Of a DNA stretch of 64,000 bases, positions 1-10,903 are shown piece after piece. The translations under genes were made by a program, and so were the position numbers. The stretch is from positions 232,033-296,032 of the forward strand of contig JAUNSJ010000001.1 in NCBI GenBank assembly GCA_030539295.1, in the 5' to 3' direction. Origin of the DNA: Planctomycetia bacterium. GTDB lineage: Bacteria; Planctomycetota; Planctomycetia; Pirellulales; Thermoguttaceae. The notes under the pieces were generated by a model, which saw only the letters and a list, made by a program, of their open reading frames with translations, made no database searches and had not been told where the DNA came from. How positions within the stretch are numbered: the stretch's first letter is position 1; every line of letters starts with the position of its first letter.

Positions 1-468
1 GGCCGCCGCGCTGGGAAGATTACTACCCGAAGCGGGGAACGACGACGGCATGGCCGCGGGGGCACTGCCTGTCGGCACGGGACTGGTCGAGGTCATATTG
101 TCCGCAATCGACGTGAACGACGGTATCCCGCCATTTGACGCTCCCCCTGCCCCGTCCTGACTCATCGCAACTCGTGAGATCTGCGGCGGTTCAAGGGTAT
201 CGGACGACGGGAAACTCTCGTATTGGCCGCTCTGTACCAGCGAGTGCTCATCCTCTTTCTTCTCACTCTTCGTGAACTCACGCGAATATTTTTCCGGCGG
301 TTCGCTCAGTTGGATGCCGTCAATCTCCGCCGGCGTCTCGCGCGACGGTGCCTTCGGCTTGTGACCAAACGGATTCCCCATCTTCCATCCCGATTTGCAT
401 CCGGTAGCAAGACTCAACGATAAGACCAGTACAATCAGTAACAACGCATTGACTCTGCTTGTTGCCAT
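1..468 (-). CDS. Putative lipoprotein, 3' end outside the window
   Basis: Open reading frame on the minus strand entering at the left edge; 156 codons are visible and the stop lies outside the window. It starts MATSRVNALLLIVLVLSLSL and continues to a lipobox (LATGC, Cys at residue 24), so it should be exported and lipidated at that Cys. The rest is low in hydrophobicity and rich in Ser, Pro, Glu and Ala, as in a disordered periplasmic protein. The ATG is preceded by AAAGGAG at good spacing. I do not recognise the family. A promoter about 235 bases upstream (701-730) probably drives it. Confidence 0.75.
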   Translation of the reverse strand, partial: MATSRVNALLLIVLVLSLSLATGCKSGWKMGNPFGHKPKAPSRETPAEIDGIQLSEPPEKYSREFTKSEKKEDEHSLVQSGQYESFPSSDTLEPPQISRVAMSQDGAGGASNGGIPSFTSIADNMTSTSPVPTGSAPAAMPSSFPASGSNLPSAAA

Positions 469-1065
469 GAATCTGTGTTCTCCTTTCTTTACACCGACTT
501 TCCCTTCTCGCACGCGACTACACTGTCCAGCGCGATTCTTCTCTTGGACCCTCTCGCGACTTCCTTTGACTTCTGCTCCTCCCTGTGGCCAAAGTATCCT
601 GCTACTTTTTACCAAATCTCATGTCACTTTCGGAACAGCTTCGGATTCGTGTCGACGACAAAATCGCCTTCGGTATCTGACGGTTGCTTGTCAATGCGGA
701 ATTATAGAGATATTGCAACGACCGCGTCAATGCCGGTTTTAACGATTTTTGGAATTAGTGGCAAAAAGGCCACGTAAAAGCGGGATAAGACAGGTATTTT
801 TTACAAAATAGACAACATAAGGGTTCACTTTCCCGTGAAAATGTTAGATTATGGTGGTGCACTCACTGCCCGAGCGCGGTGGCGGCTTGCTTTGTAGCGT
901 CTGGATTACGTTTTGATTCCAAAGATTATCGGAACAGGGCAAGCGTGTACATTATTGGGTTTGTGTTTTTTATATCATTGTTTAAAAAGGAACATCTTCG
1001 GCAGGCCGGGGGAACTTTTTAAACTCATCACCGTACTGAACAACGGCAAAAGAAGGAGGACAATA
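469..1065. other. Divergent intergenic region
   Basis: About 600 bases between the divergent lipoprotein and BON-domain genes. It holds the minus-strand promoter at 701-730 and the long leader of the lipoprotein gene. The right half should hold the promoter of the BON-domain gene, but I found no convincing -35/-10 pair there. Reading frames that run through it lack ribosome binding sites and family resemblance. Confidence 0.5.
701..730 (-). promoter_or_regulatory. Promoter for the left-edge lipoprotein gene
   Basis: On the minus strand TTGACG, an 18-base spacer, then TATAAT. It would give a leader of roughly 225 bases before the lipoprotein ATG at 468. No riboswitch-like structure was recognised in that leader. 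Confidence 0.5.
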
Positions 1066-1293
1066 GTGGACGTCTTTTTAAAGGATCAGGTAACGTTGGC
1101 GCTGGGACGGAGTCCCTACCTGGTGGGAATTCGGCTTGACCTTAAGAACGAGTCGGGACGGCTTGTTTTGCTGGGAACGGTTCCCTCCTGGTTTCAGAAA
1201 CAGATGGCACAGGAAGCCATACGTTCTGTCGCGACCGATACAGAGATAAAGAATGAAGTAGCTGTTCGTGAAATGAAACTGTCTTTACCTTAA
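1066..1293 (+). CDS. Small BON-domain protein
   Basis: A 75-residue protein. The GTG start at 1066 is chosen because GGAGG lies six bases before it; the frame stays open upstream to 913 but without a ribosome binding site. Most of the chain fits one BON domain: an alpha-beta pattern with 'RLVLLGTVPSWFQK' matching the family's 'G-x-V-x-L-x-G-x-V' strand and a helix 'AQEAIRSVATDTEIKNEV'. BON domains are thought to bind membranes or ligands and are usually found in exported proteins, but there is no signal peptide from this start, so location is open. A strong hairpin terminator follows, making it a single-gene unit. Confidence 0.65.
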   Translation: MDVFLKDQVTLALGRSPYLVGIRLDLKNESGRLVLLGTVPSWFQKQMAQEAIRSVATDTEIKNEVAVREMKLSLP

Positions 1294-1308
1294 CAATAAT
1301 TCTCACTT

Positions 1309-1338
1309 AAGTGCGGGTTTACCCCGCACTTACTCTTT
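1309..1338 (+). terminator. Rho-independent terminator after the BON-domain gene
   Basis: Perfect 9-bp stem (AAGTGCGGG / CCCGCACTT) with a 5-base loop, followed by a short T-rich run at 1334-1338. It separates the BON-domain gene from the ATP synthase operon. Confidence 0.75.
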
Positions 1339-1471
1339 TACACCCACAAGTCTTACACGCAAGAAACGCGTCTTGTGTCTCTAACAAATTATCTTGGACT
1401 GACAGGAAGAACGTACCGGCAGCAGAAGGGGTATCCGTGTGCCACGATTTGTGAAAAAGGGGGATGGGGGC

Positions 1472-1499
1472 TTGCAAAATTACTTATATTGTGTATATT
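1472..1499 (+). promoter_or_regulatory. Probable promoter of the ATP synthase operon
   Basis: TTGCAA, a 16-base spacer and TATATT, about 65 bases before the first gene of the operon. An alternative -10 (TATTAT) overlaps two bases downstream, so the exact start is uncertain. Confidence 0.5.
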
Positions 1500-1563
1500 A
1501 TACATTGTATGTTTACTCCAGAGTGGGAGAATAACCGCGAGAAAATCGCAAGACAGAGGACAC

Positions 1564-1821
1564 ATGGGCAATTGGAACGACGAGAAAGGCCTGTCACCAC
1601 TGGCGGTCGGATACGGGTGGGCCATGAGGATTCTGTCGCTGGCGATTGAAGTCGGGCTGGTCATATTGGCCGGATACTGGCTTGATACGCGTGTGGAGAC
1701 CCACCCTCTCTTTCTGATACTGGCCACATTTTTAGGCATGACCATGTTCTTCGTGCAACTCATGATCATGGCAGGAAACCAGAAAGAATCGGACCAAACG
1801 AATGAGAGCGACAGATCGTAA
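1564..1821 (+). CDS. atpZ: AtpZ/AtpI-family small membrane protein, first gene of the ATP synthase operon
   Basis: An 85-residue protein with two hydrophobic helices (about residues 20-40 and 48-70) separated by a short polar turn 'DTRVETHP'. This two-helix layout, with Gly-rich first helix and a conserved Asp-x-x turn, fits the AtpZ group (ATPase_gene1) found at the head of bacterial atp operons, where it is thought to help c-ring assembly or act with AtpI as an Mg2+/Ca2+ channel. The start at 1564 is chosen because AGAGGA lies just upstream and the protein begins at the usual place; the frame is open further upstream but covers the promoter. The next gene follows after 55 bases. Confidence 0.7.
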   Translation: MGNWNDEKGLSPLAVGYGWAMRILSLAIEVGLVILAGYWLDTRVETHPLFLILATFLGMTMFFVQLMIMAGNQKESDQTNESDRS

Positions 1822-1876
1822 TGACACGACTTGTCTGTAAAATAGCACCCCAAGAGAAACAAGACAGTGAACCAAC

Positions 1877-2281
1877 ATGAGAGATAAGACGAGCGATCTG
1901 CGAAGCAGTTTAGTGCGGTTTGTGGTCTGGTGGCTCTTGGTCACCGCGGTCGTTGTGTGCGTCACATTGGGTGTTTTGGGGCTGGAATACGTGAAAATTT
2001 CGATGGTTTCCGGATTCCTCGTGTTTGCGGCTGGATTTTTTTCTATTGTCGCAAATTATTATGCCAAAAGAAAATACAAAAACAACGTCGTGGAAATTTT
2101 GCTCCCGGCGGCGATTCGGACCGGAATTCCTTTGGGGGCGGTCCTTGTATTTTTTTCGTTATTCGATAAAAACATATTTTATAGGACGGTGTTCATCGTC
2201 TTCGGTTATTACATGATGCTGTTGCTTTTTGAAGTGTTTGAGTTTACCCGAACCGGTAAAACGGACACGGACGAAAACTGA
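1877..2281 (+). CDS. AtpI-like ATP synthase accessory membrane protein
   Basis: A 134-residue protein with four hydrophobic segments (about 14-36, 41-61, 75-95 and 100-120). Position between atpZ and atpB and the four-helix pattern fit the AtpI/subunit I group, which aids assembly of the c-ring and is dispensable for catalysis in other bacteria. Sequence resemblance is weak, so the name is inferred from size, topology and operon position. Charged motif 'YAKRKYKNNVVE' sits in the loop between helices 2 and 3, as in AtpI relatives. Confidence 0.6.
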   Translation: MRDKTSDLRSSLVRFVVWWLLVTAVVVCVTLGVLGLEYVKISMVSGFLVFAAGFFSIVANYYAKRKYKNNVVEILLPAAIRTGIPLGAVLVFFSLFDKNIFYRTVFIVFGYYMMLLLFEVFEFTRTGKTDTDEN

Positions 2282-2307
2282 ACCATTACGTAGGAAATGG
2301 ACTAACC

Positions 2308-3144
2308 ATGGGTTCCGAACTGATTGATATAAATGAACTGGGCGGACACGTCTCCGATTCATCAACGTATCATTTGCCGCACTGGTTTGGCGAACTGCCG
2401 CCGTTGCCAGCATTTGATATTGGCCCCTATCATTTTCAAGTGACCAAATTTATGGTCGTGGAGCTGGTGGTGGCGGTCCTTCTGGTGGCGATTTTTGTAC
2501 CGCTGGCGAAGCGAATCAAGACAGGGCAGCCGCTCAAGGGTCGATTCTGGAATCTTCTGGAAGTTTTCCTGCTTTTTCTTCGAGACGAAGTGATCCGCCC
2601 CTCAATTGGGAAAGACGCGAACCGGTTTACGCCGTTTCTCTGGACGATGTTCTTCTTTATATTGCTGTGCAATCTGGCAGGGCTTGTACCGTGGTTCGGT
2701 GCGTCCCCGACCGGGGCACTGGCGGTCACAGCGGTTCTGGCGGCGGCTACTTTTTTAACCGTAACCCTCTCCGGCATGCAGAAATTTGGTCTCATTGGCT
2801 TTTGGACGGGTCAGGTTCCGAAGATGGAACTTCCCTGGGTCATGGCCGTCATGCTCAAGCCCATGCTGTTCGTCATTGAGGTCATAGGCCTGTTCATTAA
2901 GCATATTGTGTTGGCCATACGTCTTTTGGCCAACATGTTTGCCGGTCACCTCGTCCTGGCCGTCTTTTTGTCGTTTATCGCGGCCGTAGCGGGGAATCTC
3001 GTACTTTGGTTGGGAGTAACATTCGGGAGTGTCGCGATGAGCGTCGCCCTGAATTGCCTGGAGCTGTTCGTTGCGTTTCTTCAGGCGTACATATTTACGT
3101 TTTTGAGTGCGATTTTTATTGGTATGGCACAGCACCAGCATTAA
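2308..3144 (+). CDS. atpB: ATP synthase F0 subunit a
   Basis: A 278-residue integral membrane protein that forms the two half-channels carrying ions to and from the c-ring. The diagnostic fifth helix is intact: 'VLAIRLLANMFAGH' with the essential Arg at residue 205. An N-terminal 45-residue segment with His and Pro precedes the first membrane helix (about 47-66), as in many a subunits of this phylum. Membrane helices follow at about 110-130, 137-155, 180-200 and two more near the C-terminus. It lies 26 bases after the AtpI-like gene and 203 bases before atpE. Confidence 0.95.
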   Translation: MGSELIDINELGGHVSDSSTYHLPHWFGELPPLPAFDIGPYHFQVTKFMVVELVVAVLLVAIFVPLAKRIKTGQPLKGRFWNLLEVFLLFLRDEVIRPSIGKDANRFTPFLWTMFFFILLCNLAGLVPWFGASPTGALAVTAVLAAATFLTVTLSGMQKFGLIGFWTGQVPKMELPWVMAVMLKPMLFVIEVIGLFIKHIVLAIRLLANMFAGHLVLAVFLSFIAAVAGNLVLWLGVTFGSVAMSVALNCLELFVAFLQAYIFTFLSAIFIGMAQHQH

Positions 3145-3209
3145 AGTCGCAGGAAACTTGGGAGTAACGTCGGAAGCAATTCCGGCTGAAATAAGAGGCG
3201 TGCGCATTG

Positions 3210-3265
3210 GGTCATTTGACTCCGGTCATTTGACAACGGTGCGAGTCTCCTGTGGAGAAATCCAC
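3210..3265 (+). repeat. Direct repeat and small hairpin in the atpB-atpE gap
   Basis: The 203-base gap before atpE holds two copies of GGTCATTTGAC (3210-3220 and 3224-3234, period 14) and then a 5-bp stem closed by a GAAA tetraloop (3252-3265). Such structured gaps are common before atpE, whose product is needed in excess, but the effect here is inferred. Confidence 0.45.
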
Positions 3266-3347
3266 GAGCAAATACACAACATGAGCGGGAGCGAGAAGCC
3301 GATAACAGGCCGGGTTCCCCAAACAAACAACTTGAAGGAGAATTTAC

Positions 3348-3662
3348 GTGAAGAAGGTTGCTAAAATTGCCGCGATGATTTTGTTCGCTCTGGTTTGTGC
3401 CCCGGTTATGGCCCTTGCCCAGGAAGGTGATGCTGCCACCGCTGCTGCCGCTGCCACGAGCGCTATGAGTCTGACGACCATCGGTGCCGGCCTTATCCTT
3501 ATCGGTGCCGGCCTGGGTATTGGTTGGATTGGAAGTCGCGCCGTCGACAGCATGGCTCGTCAGCCGGAAGTTGCCGGCAGTATACAGACGGCCATGATCA
3601 TTTCTGAAGCCTTGATCGAAGGTGTTACATTCTTTGCGTTGATTATCTGCCTTCTGAAGTAG
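3348..3662 (+). CDS. atpE: ATP synthase F0 subunit c with N-terminal signal-like segment
   Basis: A 104-residue proteolipid. Start is GTG at 3348, seven bases after AAGGAG. Residues 1-25 look like a cleavable signal peptide ('ILFALVCAPVMALAQ'), then an Ala-rich stretch, then the usual two-helix hairpin with Gly-rich helix 1 and the loop RQPE (71-74). The ion-binding carboxylate is E91 ('LIEGVTFF'), 17 residues after the loop Glu as in other c subunits. The helix-1 position that is Gln in Na+-binding rings is Ile here, and E91 is followed by Gly, not Ser, so proton coupling is predicted. A second acidic residue, E87, lies one turn before E91, which is unusual. Confidence 0.93.
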   Translation: MKKVAKIAAMILFALVCAPVMALAQEGDAATAAAAATSAMSLTTIGAGLILIGAGLGIGWIGSRAVDSMARQPEVAGSIQTAMIISEALIEGVTFFALIICLLK

Positions 3663-3754
3663 TAACCAGGAAGGTACATTTTAACGGGTAATCATTGCGG
3701 CCGGGGAAAGAGATTTCGCGGCGCAAGGTAACATAAGTAAGCACAGGTAAAGAT

Positions 3755-4375
3755 ATGAAGCGGAACAACTTCAGAGGATCGCAAAGACGAAGAAGGAACG
3801 GGTCATTCCTTTTCTTTTTCGTCGTTCTGATGCTCAGTTTTATCGCAACGGCGAGCACAGTATCGGCATCCGAAGGGGGTGGGGTCAACCCGCTCGCCTG
3901 GAACACGGACCTTGCCTTGTGGACGGCAGTCATCTTTGTGATTTTGCTGTTCGTTCTTGGTCGTTTTGCTTTTGGCCCGATTGTCAAGGCACTCGATGCG
4001 CGAGAACAGGCAATGACCGACAAGGTAGCCGCCGTGGAGAAGGCAAACGCGGACGCCCGTGAGCTTTTGAATCAGTATCAGCAGCGTCTGGCGGATTCGG
4101 AGCAGGAGGTACGTCAAATGCTGGATTCCGCGAAAGCTGATGCGCAAAAAGCAAGTAACGATATCATAGCGGCGGCCAAAGTCAAGGCGGAAGAAGAGCA
4201 CAAGCGTGCCCTGGCCGAGATTGACGCGGCGACCGAGGGTGCCTTGGCCGACCTGGCAGCACGCAGTGCGACTCTGGCAACGAGTCTCGCTGGCAAGATA
4301 CTCAAAGAAGAAATCACCCCAGAGCGTCATAAGCAGTTAATCTCCGGTGCCTTGGGTGAATTTTCCAAGAACTGA
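3755..4375 (+). CDS. atpF: ATP synthase F0 subunit b
   Basis: A 206-residue stator subunit. The N-terminus (residues 1-39) is basic followed by a long hydrophobic stretch ending 'STVSASEGG', which resembles a signal peptide; a second membrane helix (about 53-75, 'LWTAVIFVILLFVLGRFAFG') is the usual single anchor of subunit b. The remainder is a charged amphipathic helix ('ADSEQEVRQMLDSAKADAQK') that dimerises and reaches the F1 head through subunit delta. The start at 3755 follows AGGTAAAG. The extra N-terminal hydrophobic segment parallels the signal-like segment in subunit c of the same operon. Confidence 0.92.
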   Translation: MKRNNFRGSQRRRRNGSFLFFFVVLMLSFIATASTVSASEGGGVNPLAWNTDLALWTAVIFVILLFVLGRFAFGPIVKALDAREQAMTDKVAAVEKANADARELLNQYQQRLADSEQEVRQMLDSAKADAQKASNDIIAAAKVKAEEEHKRALAEIDAATEGALADLAARSATLATSLAGKILKEEITPERHKQLISGALGEFSKN

Positions 4376-4394
4376 AGCGAAACGAAGAGGCAAC

Positions 4395-5051
4395 ATGGTC
4401 AACGAGAACAAACAAGAGCAGGACGCCCGGTTCGCCGCCGTTTATAACGCGGATGTGACCCGGGAACAGCTTGCCGGAGTCTATGCCAGGGCGTTAGCCG
4501 GAGCCTGTGATGCGCAAGGCCGGTCGCTCGAGGACGTGCTCGAAGAGTACGATTCACTCCTGTCCGACGTCTTCGCACGCTTGCCGCAACTGGAAACCGT
4601 GCTCTCATCGGCCATGATTTCTGCCGACGAGAAACGGAAGACCATTGAGAAGGCGTTTTCCGGAGCCAGTGAGCTGTTTCTCAATTTTCTCCGCACGCTG
4701 GCGCGTCGGGGACGTTTGGACCTTCTTCGCGATATCAATCGCCAGGCCCACCTCATTTTGGACAAGGCGAAAGGTCGCGTTCGCGTGACCATAACCACGG
4801 CCGCACCTTTGGACGAGACGGTCTTGGCTCCTCTCAAAGAGAAGTTGAGTACACTCGTCGGAGGGGAACCGGAATTGTCCGCCGTCGTCGATCCTGAAAC
4901 GATCGGCGGCATAATCGTACGCGTTGGAGACACGGTCTTCGACGCTTCTATTGCAACGCAACTTAATAATGTGCGCCAACAAATGATTGACAGGAGCACC
5001 CATGAAATTCAAAGCCGACGAGATCGCTTCCGTAATACAGAAGGAAATTGA
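4395..5051 (+). CDS. atpH: ATP synthase F1 subunit delta
   Basis: A 218-residue protein linking the F1 head to the b stalk. The helical N-terminal domain includes '[14 protein letters not shown]', and the C-terminal domain carries the family pattern '[26 protein letters not shown]'. ATG at 4395 is chosen because GAAGAGG lies just before it. The last 50 bases overlap the start of atpA, which suggests translational coupling of delta and alpha. Confidence 0.92.
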   Translation: MVNENKQEQDARFAAVYNADVTREQLAGVYARALAGACDAQGRSLEDVLEEYDSLLSDVFARLPQLETVLSSAMISADEKRKTIEKAFSGASELFLNFLRTLARRGRLDLLRDINRQAHLILDKAKGRVRVTITTAAPLDETVLAPLKEKLSTLVGGEPELSAVVDPETIGGIIVRVGDTVFDASIATQLNNVRQQMIDRSTHEIQSRRDRFRNTEGN

Positions 5052-6522
5052 ACAGTACGAAACCCAGATAGACGTACGCGAGGTAGGTCGCGTCATTGAG
5101 GTTGGGGACGGTATAGCCCAGGTCTATGGTCTTTCGGGAGTCATGTCGGGCGAAATGCTGCAGTTCCCGGGCGACGTTAAGGGACTGGCATTCAACCTGG
5201 AGGAGAACAGTGTCGGGGTTATTATCCTTGGCGATTACCTCAACATCCAAGAAGGAGATGAAGTCCGGACGACGGGTCAGCTTCTGCGAGTTCCGGTCGG
5301 CGACGCCGTACTCGGACGTGTTCTTGACCCGCTTGGCAATCCGCTCGACGGTAAAGGGCCGGTCTCCACAACGGATTTCCGATTCGTTGAATCGAGTGCT
5401 CCTGGCGTTGCCGAGCGGCAGCCGGTGCGTGAGTCACTTCAAACGGGCATTAAGGCCATTGACTCCATGACCCCCATTGGGCGTGGCCAGCGTGAACTCA
5501 TTATTGGTGACCGAAAGACGGGCAAAACCGCCATTGGTATCGATACGATCATCAATCAGAAGGGAACCGGCGTTAAGTGCTTTTATGTGGCCGTGGGTCA
5601 GAAGGACTCGACCGTTGCTGGTATAATAGAGACCTTGCGTCAGAACGATGCGATGGACTACACGACGATCATCGTAGCCGGGGCAAGTTCCGCTGCGCCG
5701 CTTCAGTATATTGCTCCCTATGCCGGAACGGCCATGGCGGAGTACTTTATGTACAAGGGTGAGCACGCGTTAATTGTCTACGACGACCTGTCGAAACAGG
5801 CGGTTGCGTATCGCCAGCTCTCGCTACTGATGCGACGTCCGCCTGGACGAGAAGCCTATCCGGGCGACGTTTTCTACTGCCACAGTCGTTTGCTTGAGCG
5901 TAGTGCAAAGCTGTCCGACGAACTCGGCGGCGGTTCGCTGACGTCACTGCCGATCGTGGAAACGCTTGAAGGAGAAGTTTCTGCTTATATTCCGACCAAC
6001 GTGATCTCCATTACGGACGGTCAGATTTATCTGCAGCCCGACCTGTTCTTCCGCGGTCAGCGTCCGGCAATGAACGCTGGTATTTCCGTTTCTCGTGTTG
6101 GTGGTTCCGCCCAAATTCCGGCTATGAAACAGGTTGCCGGTGGTTTGCGACTGGACTTGGCCGCCTTTGGTGAACTGGAAGCGTTCGCGCAGCTCGGGAC
6201 CGACTTGGATGCCGCCACGCAGAAACAGCTCGATCGTGGTTATACCATGAACCAGCTCCTGATTCAGAACGTTTGCAAACCGATGAACGTTATAGATCAG
6301 GTCTTCGTTCTCTACGCCGGAACACACGGATTCCTCGATGAAATTCCTGTCAAGCTGGTCCGAACGTGGGAAAGTGAATTTCTGCCCTGGCTGCATGAGA
6401 AGCATCAGGGAGTCTGGGATAAACTGAACGAGGTCCGTAAGTTGAATCCGGAACTTACCGCCGAAATTGAAACCGTAATTTCCGATTTCAATAAGGTCTT
6501 TGCAAAAAGCCACACCAAGTAA
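5002..6522 (+). CDS. atpA: ATP synthase F1 subunit alpha
   Basis: A 506-residue nucleotide-binding but non-catalytic subunit of the F1 hexamer. P-loop GDRKTGKTA at residues 169-177, the '[29 protein letters not shown]' region of the family, and a normal length. ATG at 5002 follows GGAG; an in-frame ATG at 4987 is less likely because it lacks a ribosome binding site. The 5' end lies inside atpH. Confidence 0.97.
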   Translation: MKFKADEIASVIQKEIEQYETQIDVREVGRVIEVGDGIAQVYGLSGVMSGEMLQFPGDVKGLAFNLEENSVGVIILGDYLNIQEGDEVRTTGQLLRVPVGDAVLGRVLDPLGNPLDGKGPVSTTDFRFVESSAPGVAERQPVRESLQTGIKAIDSMTPIGRGQRELIIGDRKTGKTAIGIDTIINQKGTGVKCFYVAVGQKDSTVAGIIETLRQNDAMDYTTIIVAGASSAAPLQYIAPYAGTAMAEYFMYKGEHALIVYDDLSKQAVAYRQLSLLMRRPPGREAYPGDVFYCHSRLLERSAKLSDELGGGSLTSLPIVETLEGEVSAYIPTNVISITDGQIYLQPDLFFRGQRPAMNAGISVSRVGGSAQIPAMKQVAGGLRLDLAAFGELEAFAQLGTDLDAATQKQLDRGYTMNQLLIQNVCKPMNVIDQVFVLYAGTHGFLDEIPVKLVRTWESEFLPWLHEKHQGVWDKLNEVRKLNPELTAEIETVISDFNKVFAKSHTK

Positions 6523-6601
6523 CACGGGTAATCCCAAGGGGTCAGGCCGGACTCGTTGACTCCGGCCGCACTTGATGACCGTTGTTGTATGAAAGACAAA
6601 A

Positions 6602-7489
6602 ATGGCAAAAGCTAGAGCACTCGACAAAAGACGAAAATCCATCCGCAACATTCGGAAGATAACCCGAACGATGGAACTGGTGGCAAATGCGCAATTGCGA
6701 CGCGCTATGGAGCGCGCTTTGGCCGCTGACGCCTACACGAAGCGTATAGTCTCTCTTGTGGGCGATTTAGCGAGAACCGGACTTGACCTGGCCAATCCGC
6801 TGCTCGTTAAGCGGGAGCAATGCCAGCGTGTTGCGGTTCTCGTTTTAACCGCCAATCGTGGCATGTGCGGCGGGTATAATTCCAGCGTCCTGCGACTTGC
6901 CCAGGCTCGGATCAAGGAGTTACGGGCAGACGATACTGATATTGAACTTTACGTGTCCGGGAAGCGTGGTATTTCTTTTATGAAGTATCATCGAGTCCCG
7001 GTGGAAGAGAGCTTTGACCAATTCGACCACAAGCCCCTCTTTGACGACGTCAGTAATCTGGCGAACCGCTACTTAGAGGAATATCTTAGTGGCAAGCTGG
7101 ACCGATTGGAAGTGGTGTACACGAAGTTCCTGTCGCTTTCGAAGCAGTACGCGACGGTGGAAACACTGCTGCCGCTGTCCGAGATGACAGACGAAGTGGA
7201 GCAGGAATCGGGCAGTGCGTCGCAGCTGGCAACGTCGTACGAGTTTTTACCCACGCCGGCGAGCATACTGGAAGAGGTTGTCCCAATGGCCTTTAAGGTC
7301 AAGCTGTTCAAGTGCTTCCTCGACGCGGCGGTGAGCGAGCAGGTCTCTCGTATGATTGCCATGAAGGCGGCCACGGAAAACGCCGACGGCATCATAAGCA
7401 ACCTGACAACGACGTACAACCGGGCCCGACAGTCGCAGATCACGAACGAGATTATCGAAGTGGTCAGTGGCGCCTCGGCGCTCGAATAG
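6602..7489 (+). CDS. atpG: ATP synthase F1 subunit gamma
   Basis: A 295-residue central rotor shaft. Both ends show the coiled-coil helices: N-terminal 'IRKITRTMELVANAQLRRA' and C-terminal 'MIAMKAATENADGIISNL' followed by 'NRARQSQITNEIIEVVSGA'. Length is normal. It starts 79 bases after atpA and precedes atpD by 111 bases, the usual order. Confidence 0.96.
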   Translation: MAKARALDKRRKSIRNIRKITRTMELVANAQLRRAMERALAADAYTKRIVSLVGDLARTGLDLANPLLVKREQCQRVAVLVLTANRGMCGGYNSSVLRLAQARIKELRADDTDIELYVSGKRGISFMKYHRVPVEESFDQFDHKPLFDDVSNLANRYLEEYLSGKLDRLEVVYTKFLSLSKQYATVETLLPLSEMTDEVEQESGSASQLATSYEFLPTPASILEEVVPMAFKVKLFKCFLDAAVSEQVSRMIAMKAATENADGIISNLTTTYNRARQSQITNEIIEVVSGASALE

Positions 7490-7582
7490 AGCTGAGTGCG
7501 ACGGCGAGCGTCCGCTATTCGCGCCGCGTCAACTCAAATGATATTTATATTCAAGAACAAACCAACAACCAGACAACCATAA

Positions 7583-9058
<1,476 letters not shown>

Positions 9059-9078
9059 CATACAACGGAAATTCGACC

Positions 9079-9471
9079 ATGAAATGTATAGCAGTTACGC
9101 CCGAGAAGACGGTTTTTGACCGCGAGACGCAGTTTATTGCCCTGCCCTTATATGACGGCGAGTATGGAATTGCGCCTGGCCACACCCCTGTCGTCGGGCG
9201 ACTCGGAGCCGGTGAACTTCGCCTTACTTCCGGGGACGGTGTAGAGCGATGGTACGTCGAGGGGGGTTTTATGGAAGCCAAGAACGACGTCATTACCATT
9301 CTGACCGGGCGAATCGTTCCGGTGGCTGACCTGAAACTGTCAGACGCGGAAGCCGCCTTGGCCTCCGCACGCGGTAAAGTCGCCACTCGGGCCCAGGACG
9401 TCGCTGACCGAGCTCGTCAAATGGAAACAGCGCGTAACCAGATCCGTTTAATCAAACGGCATCAGAAATGA
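9079..9471 (+). CDS. atpC: ATP synthase F1 subunit epsilon
   Basis: A 130-residue subunit at the base of the rotor. The N-terminal beta-sandwich has the family sequence 'YDGEYGIAPGHTPVVGRLGAGEL', and the C-terminal two-helix segment (about 95-130, rich in Ala, Arg and Gln) is the part that can inhibit ATP hydrolysis. It ends the F-type operon; holB begins seven bases later. Confidence 0.95.
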   Translation: MKCIAVTPEKTVFDRETQFIALPLYDGEYGIAPGHTPVVGRLGAGELRLTSGDGVERWYVEGGFMEAKNDVITILTGRIVPVADLKLSDAEAALASARGKVATRAQDVADRARQMETARNQIRLIKRHQK

Positions 9472-9478
9472 GTTCATT

Positions 9479-10726
9479 GTGAGTTGGCAAGGAGTTGCGG
9501 GCCACGATACGACGGCGGCCGAGTTCGCGCGTGCGGCGAGCCGGAATCGTGTGGCTGGCAGTTTCCTTTTCGTTGGCGACCAAGGTCTGGGAAAACGAAC
9601 GTTTGCCTTTGCCTTGGCCAAAACGATGCTCTGTCTTAACCCGCCCTGGAAACATCTTTCGGCGGAAGAAATTACCTCAGACGATTTCGTTCCGTGCAAC
9701 GAATGTGAAAGTTGTCGACTCTTTAGTGCCGTTGCCGGTAACTGGGAAATGACACGAATTGGGGGGAAGAGCAAGGCAGGTCGGGCACGACGAAAGGCCG
9801 ATAAGGAGTCGCCCGACCGTTTTCTTAACGAGAGTCACCCAGTCGTATCACACCCTGACCTCCATTATATCTACAAGCTGTCGCACAAGACGGACCTTCC
9901 GCTACGTTACATAACCGGTCGCAAGGGATCGGCCTCAACCAGTGACGAATCGGGTTCGGGTGAACGGGAACCGATCGTATCGGAACAGGGTTTGTGTCGC
10001 GACATATCGCAGCGACCGTTTCTTTCCCGAGGCAAAATCGCGATCATCGACGATGCGGATTTTTTGAATGAAGAAGGGGCAAACGCCCTGCTAAAGACCC
10101 TGGAAGAGCCGCCGCAGGGGTGTATTATCATCTTAATTGGTACGAATACAGCGCGTCAGCTGCCGACGATTTTATCGCGATGCCACGTTGTACGTTTCCG
10201 CCCACTTTCTCTTGGAGACGCTTCGGAACTCTTGCAAATGCGTGGTGTTGCGTCGAGTGAGGAGGACGCGGCTCTGCTCTTGCACTTGTCGGGAGGGTCG
10301 CTGGCGAAGGCCATTGACCTGTCGGAGCCGGTGCTGCTGGAATTTCGAAGTCAGCTTTATCACGAGCTGTCGGTTGCCAGACCGAACCTGACGGCCCTTT
10401 CGCAAATGATCACGGATTTCATAGAGGCAAAGGGGAAGGAACCGGCATTGCGTCGTCGGCGTCTGCATTTGGTTTTTACCATGATGATGGACTACGAGGA
10501 AGCCCTCTTGAGAATAGCGGGCCAGGCCACCCCGGAAGGCGCGATGCAGGTGGTTAAGGAGTTCCCACAGCGAGACCTCTCCTTTTTCCAGCCCTATCTT
10601 CAAGGCCGCTGTCCCAGCGTCGAGCGGGTCGTCCGGCGTATCGACGCGACTCTGGACGCCGACCGTCAAATCGACCGCATGGTCAATCTTCCGTACTTAA
10701 TCGATAACTGGTTGGCCCGGATGTAG
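9479..10726 (+). CDS. holB: DNA polymerase III delta-prime subunit
   Basis: A 415-residue clamp-loader ATPase-like subunit. Walker A GDQGLGKRT (33-41), four cysteines of a zinc module (C52, C73, C76, C79), Walker B-like 'IAIIDDADFLNEEGANALL', the helix 'LLKTLEEPP', and the SRC motif in 'TILSRCHVVRF'. In the clamp loader these residues help open the sliding clamp. The start is GTG, seven bases after the atpC stop and without a clear Shine-Dalgarno, so translation is probably coupled to atpC. A roughly 90-residue stretch after the zinc module (about 90-165) is rich in charged residues and longer than usual. Confidence 0.85.
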   Translation: MSWQGVAGHDTTAAEFARAASRNRVAGSFLFVGDQGLGKRTFAFALAKTMLCLNPPWKHLSAEEITSDDFVPCNECESCRLFSAVAGNWEMTRIGGKSKAGRARRKADKESPDRFLNESHPVVSHPDLHYIYKLSHKTDLPLRYITGRKGSASTSDESGSGEREPIVSEQGLCRDISQRPFLSRGKIAIIDDADFLNEEGANALLKTLEEPPQGCIIILIGTNTARQLPTILSRCHVVRFRPLSLGDASELLQMRGVASSEEDAALLLHLSGGSLAKAIDLSEPVLLEFRSQLYHELSVARPNLTALSQMITDFIEAKGKEPALRRRRLHLVFTMMMDYEEALLRIAGQATPEGAMQVVKEFPQRDLSFFQPYLQGRCPSVERVVRRIDATLDADRQIDRMVNLPYLIDNWLARM

Positions 10727-10903
10727 TTGCGATTGGATCCCCGCTATGCTCCGTCTGGAATTTTATGGCTGCCTGCTCGGGCAGAACCGCTCCCGGATGC
10801 AGTGCGGGTCGCAAAAAGGAGTGCGTCTGGACGGCAAAGGCTTTTTTCTTCCGATTTCTCTCATTTTGTGGACGATTTACGAATAACGTTGCGAATCTTA
10901 TTC

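Noticed and set aside
3348..3662. Sodium-coupled c subunit
   Set aside because: The helix-1 Gln and the Ser/Thr after the binding Glu of sodium-binding rings are missing.
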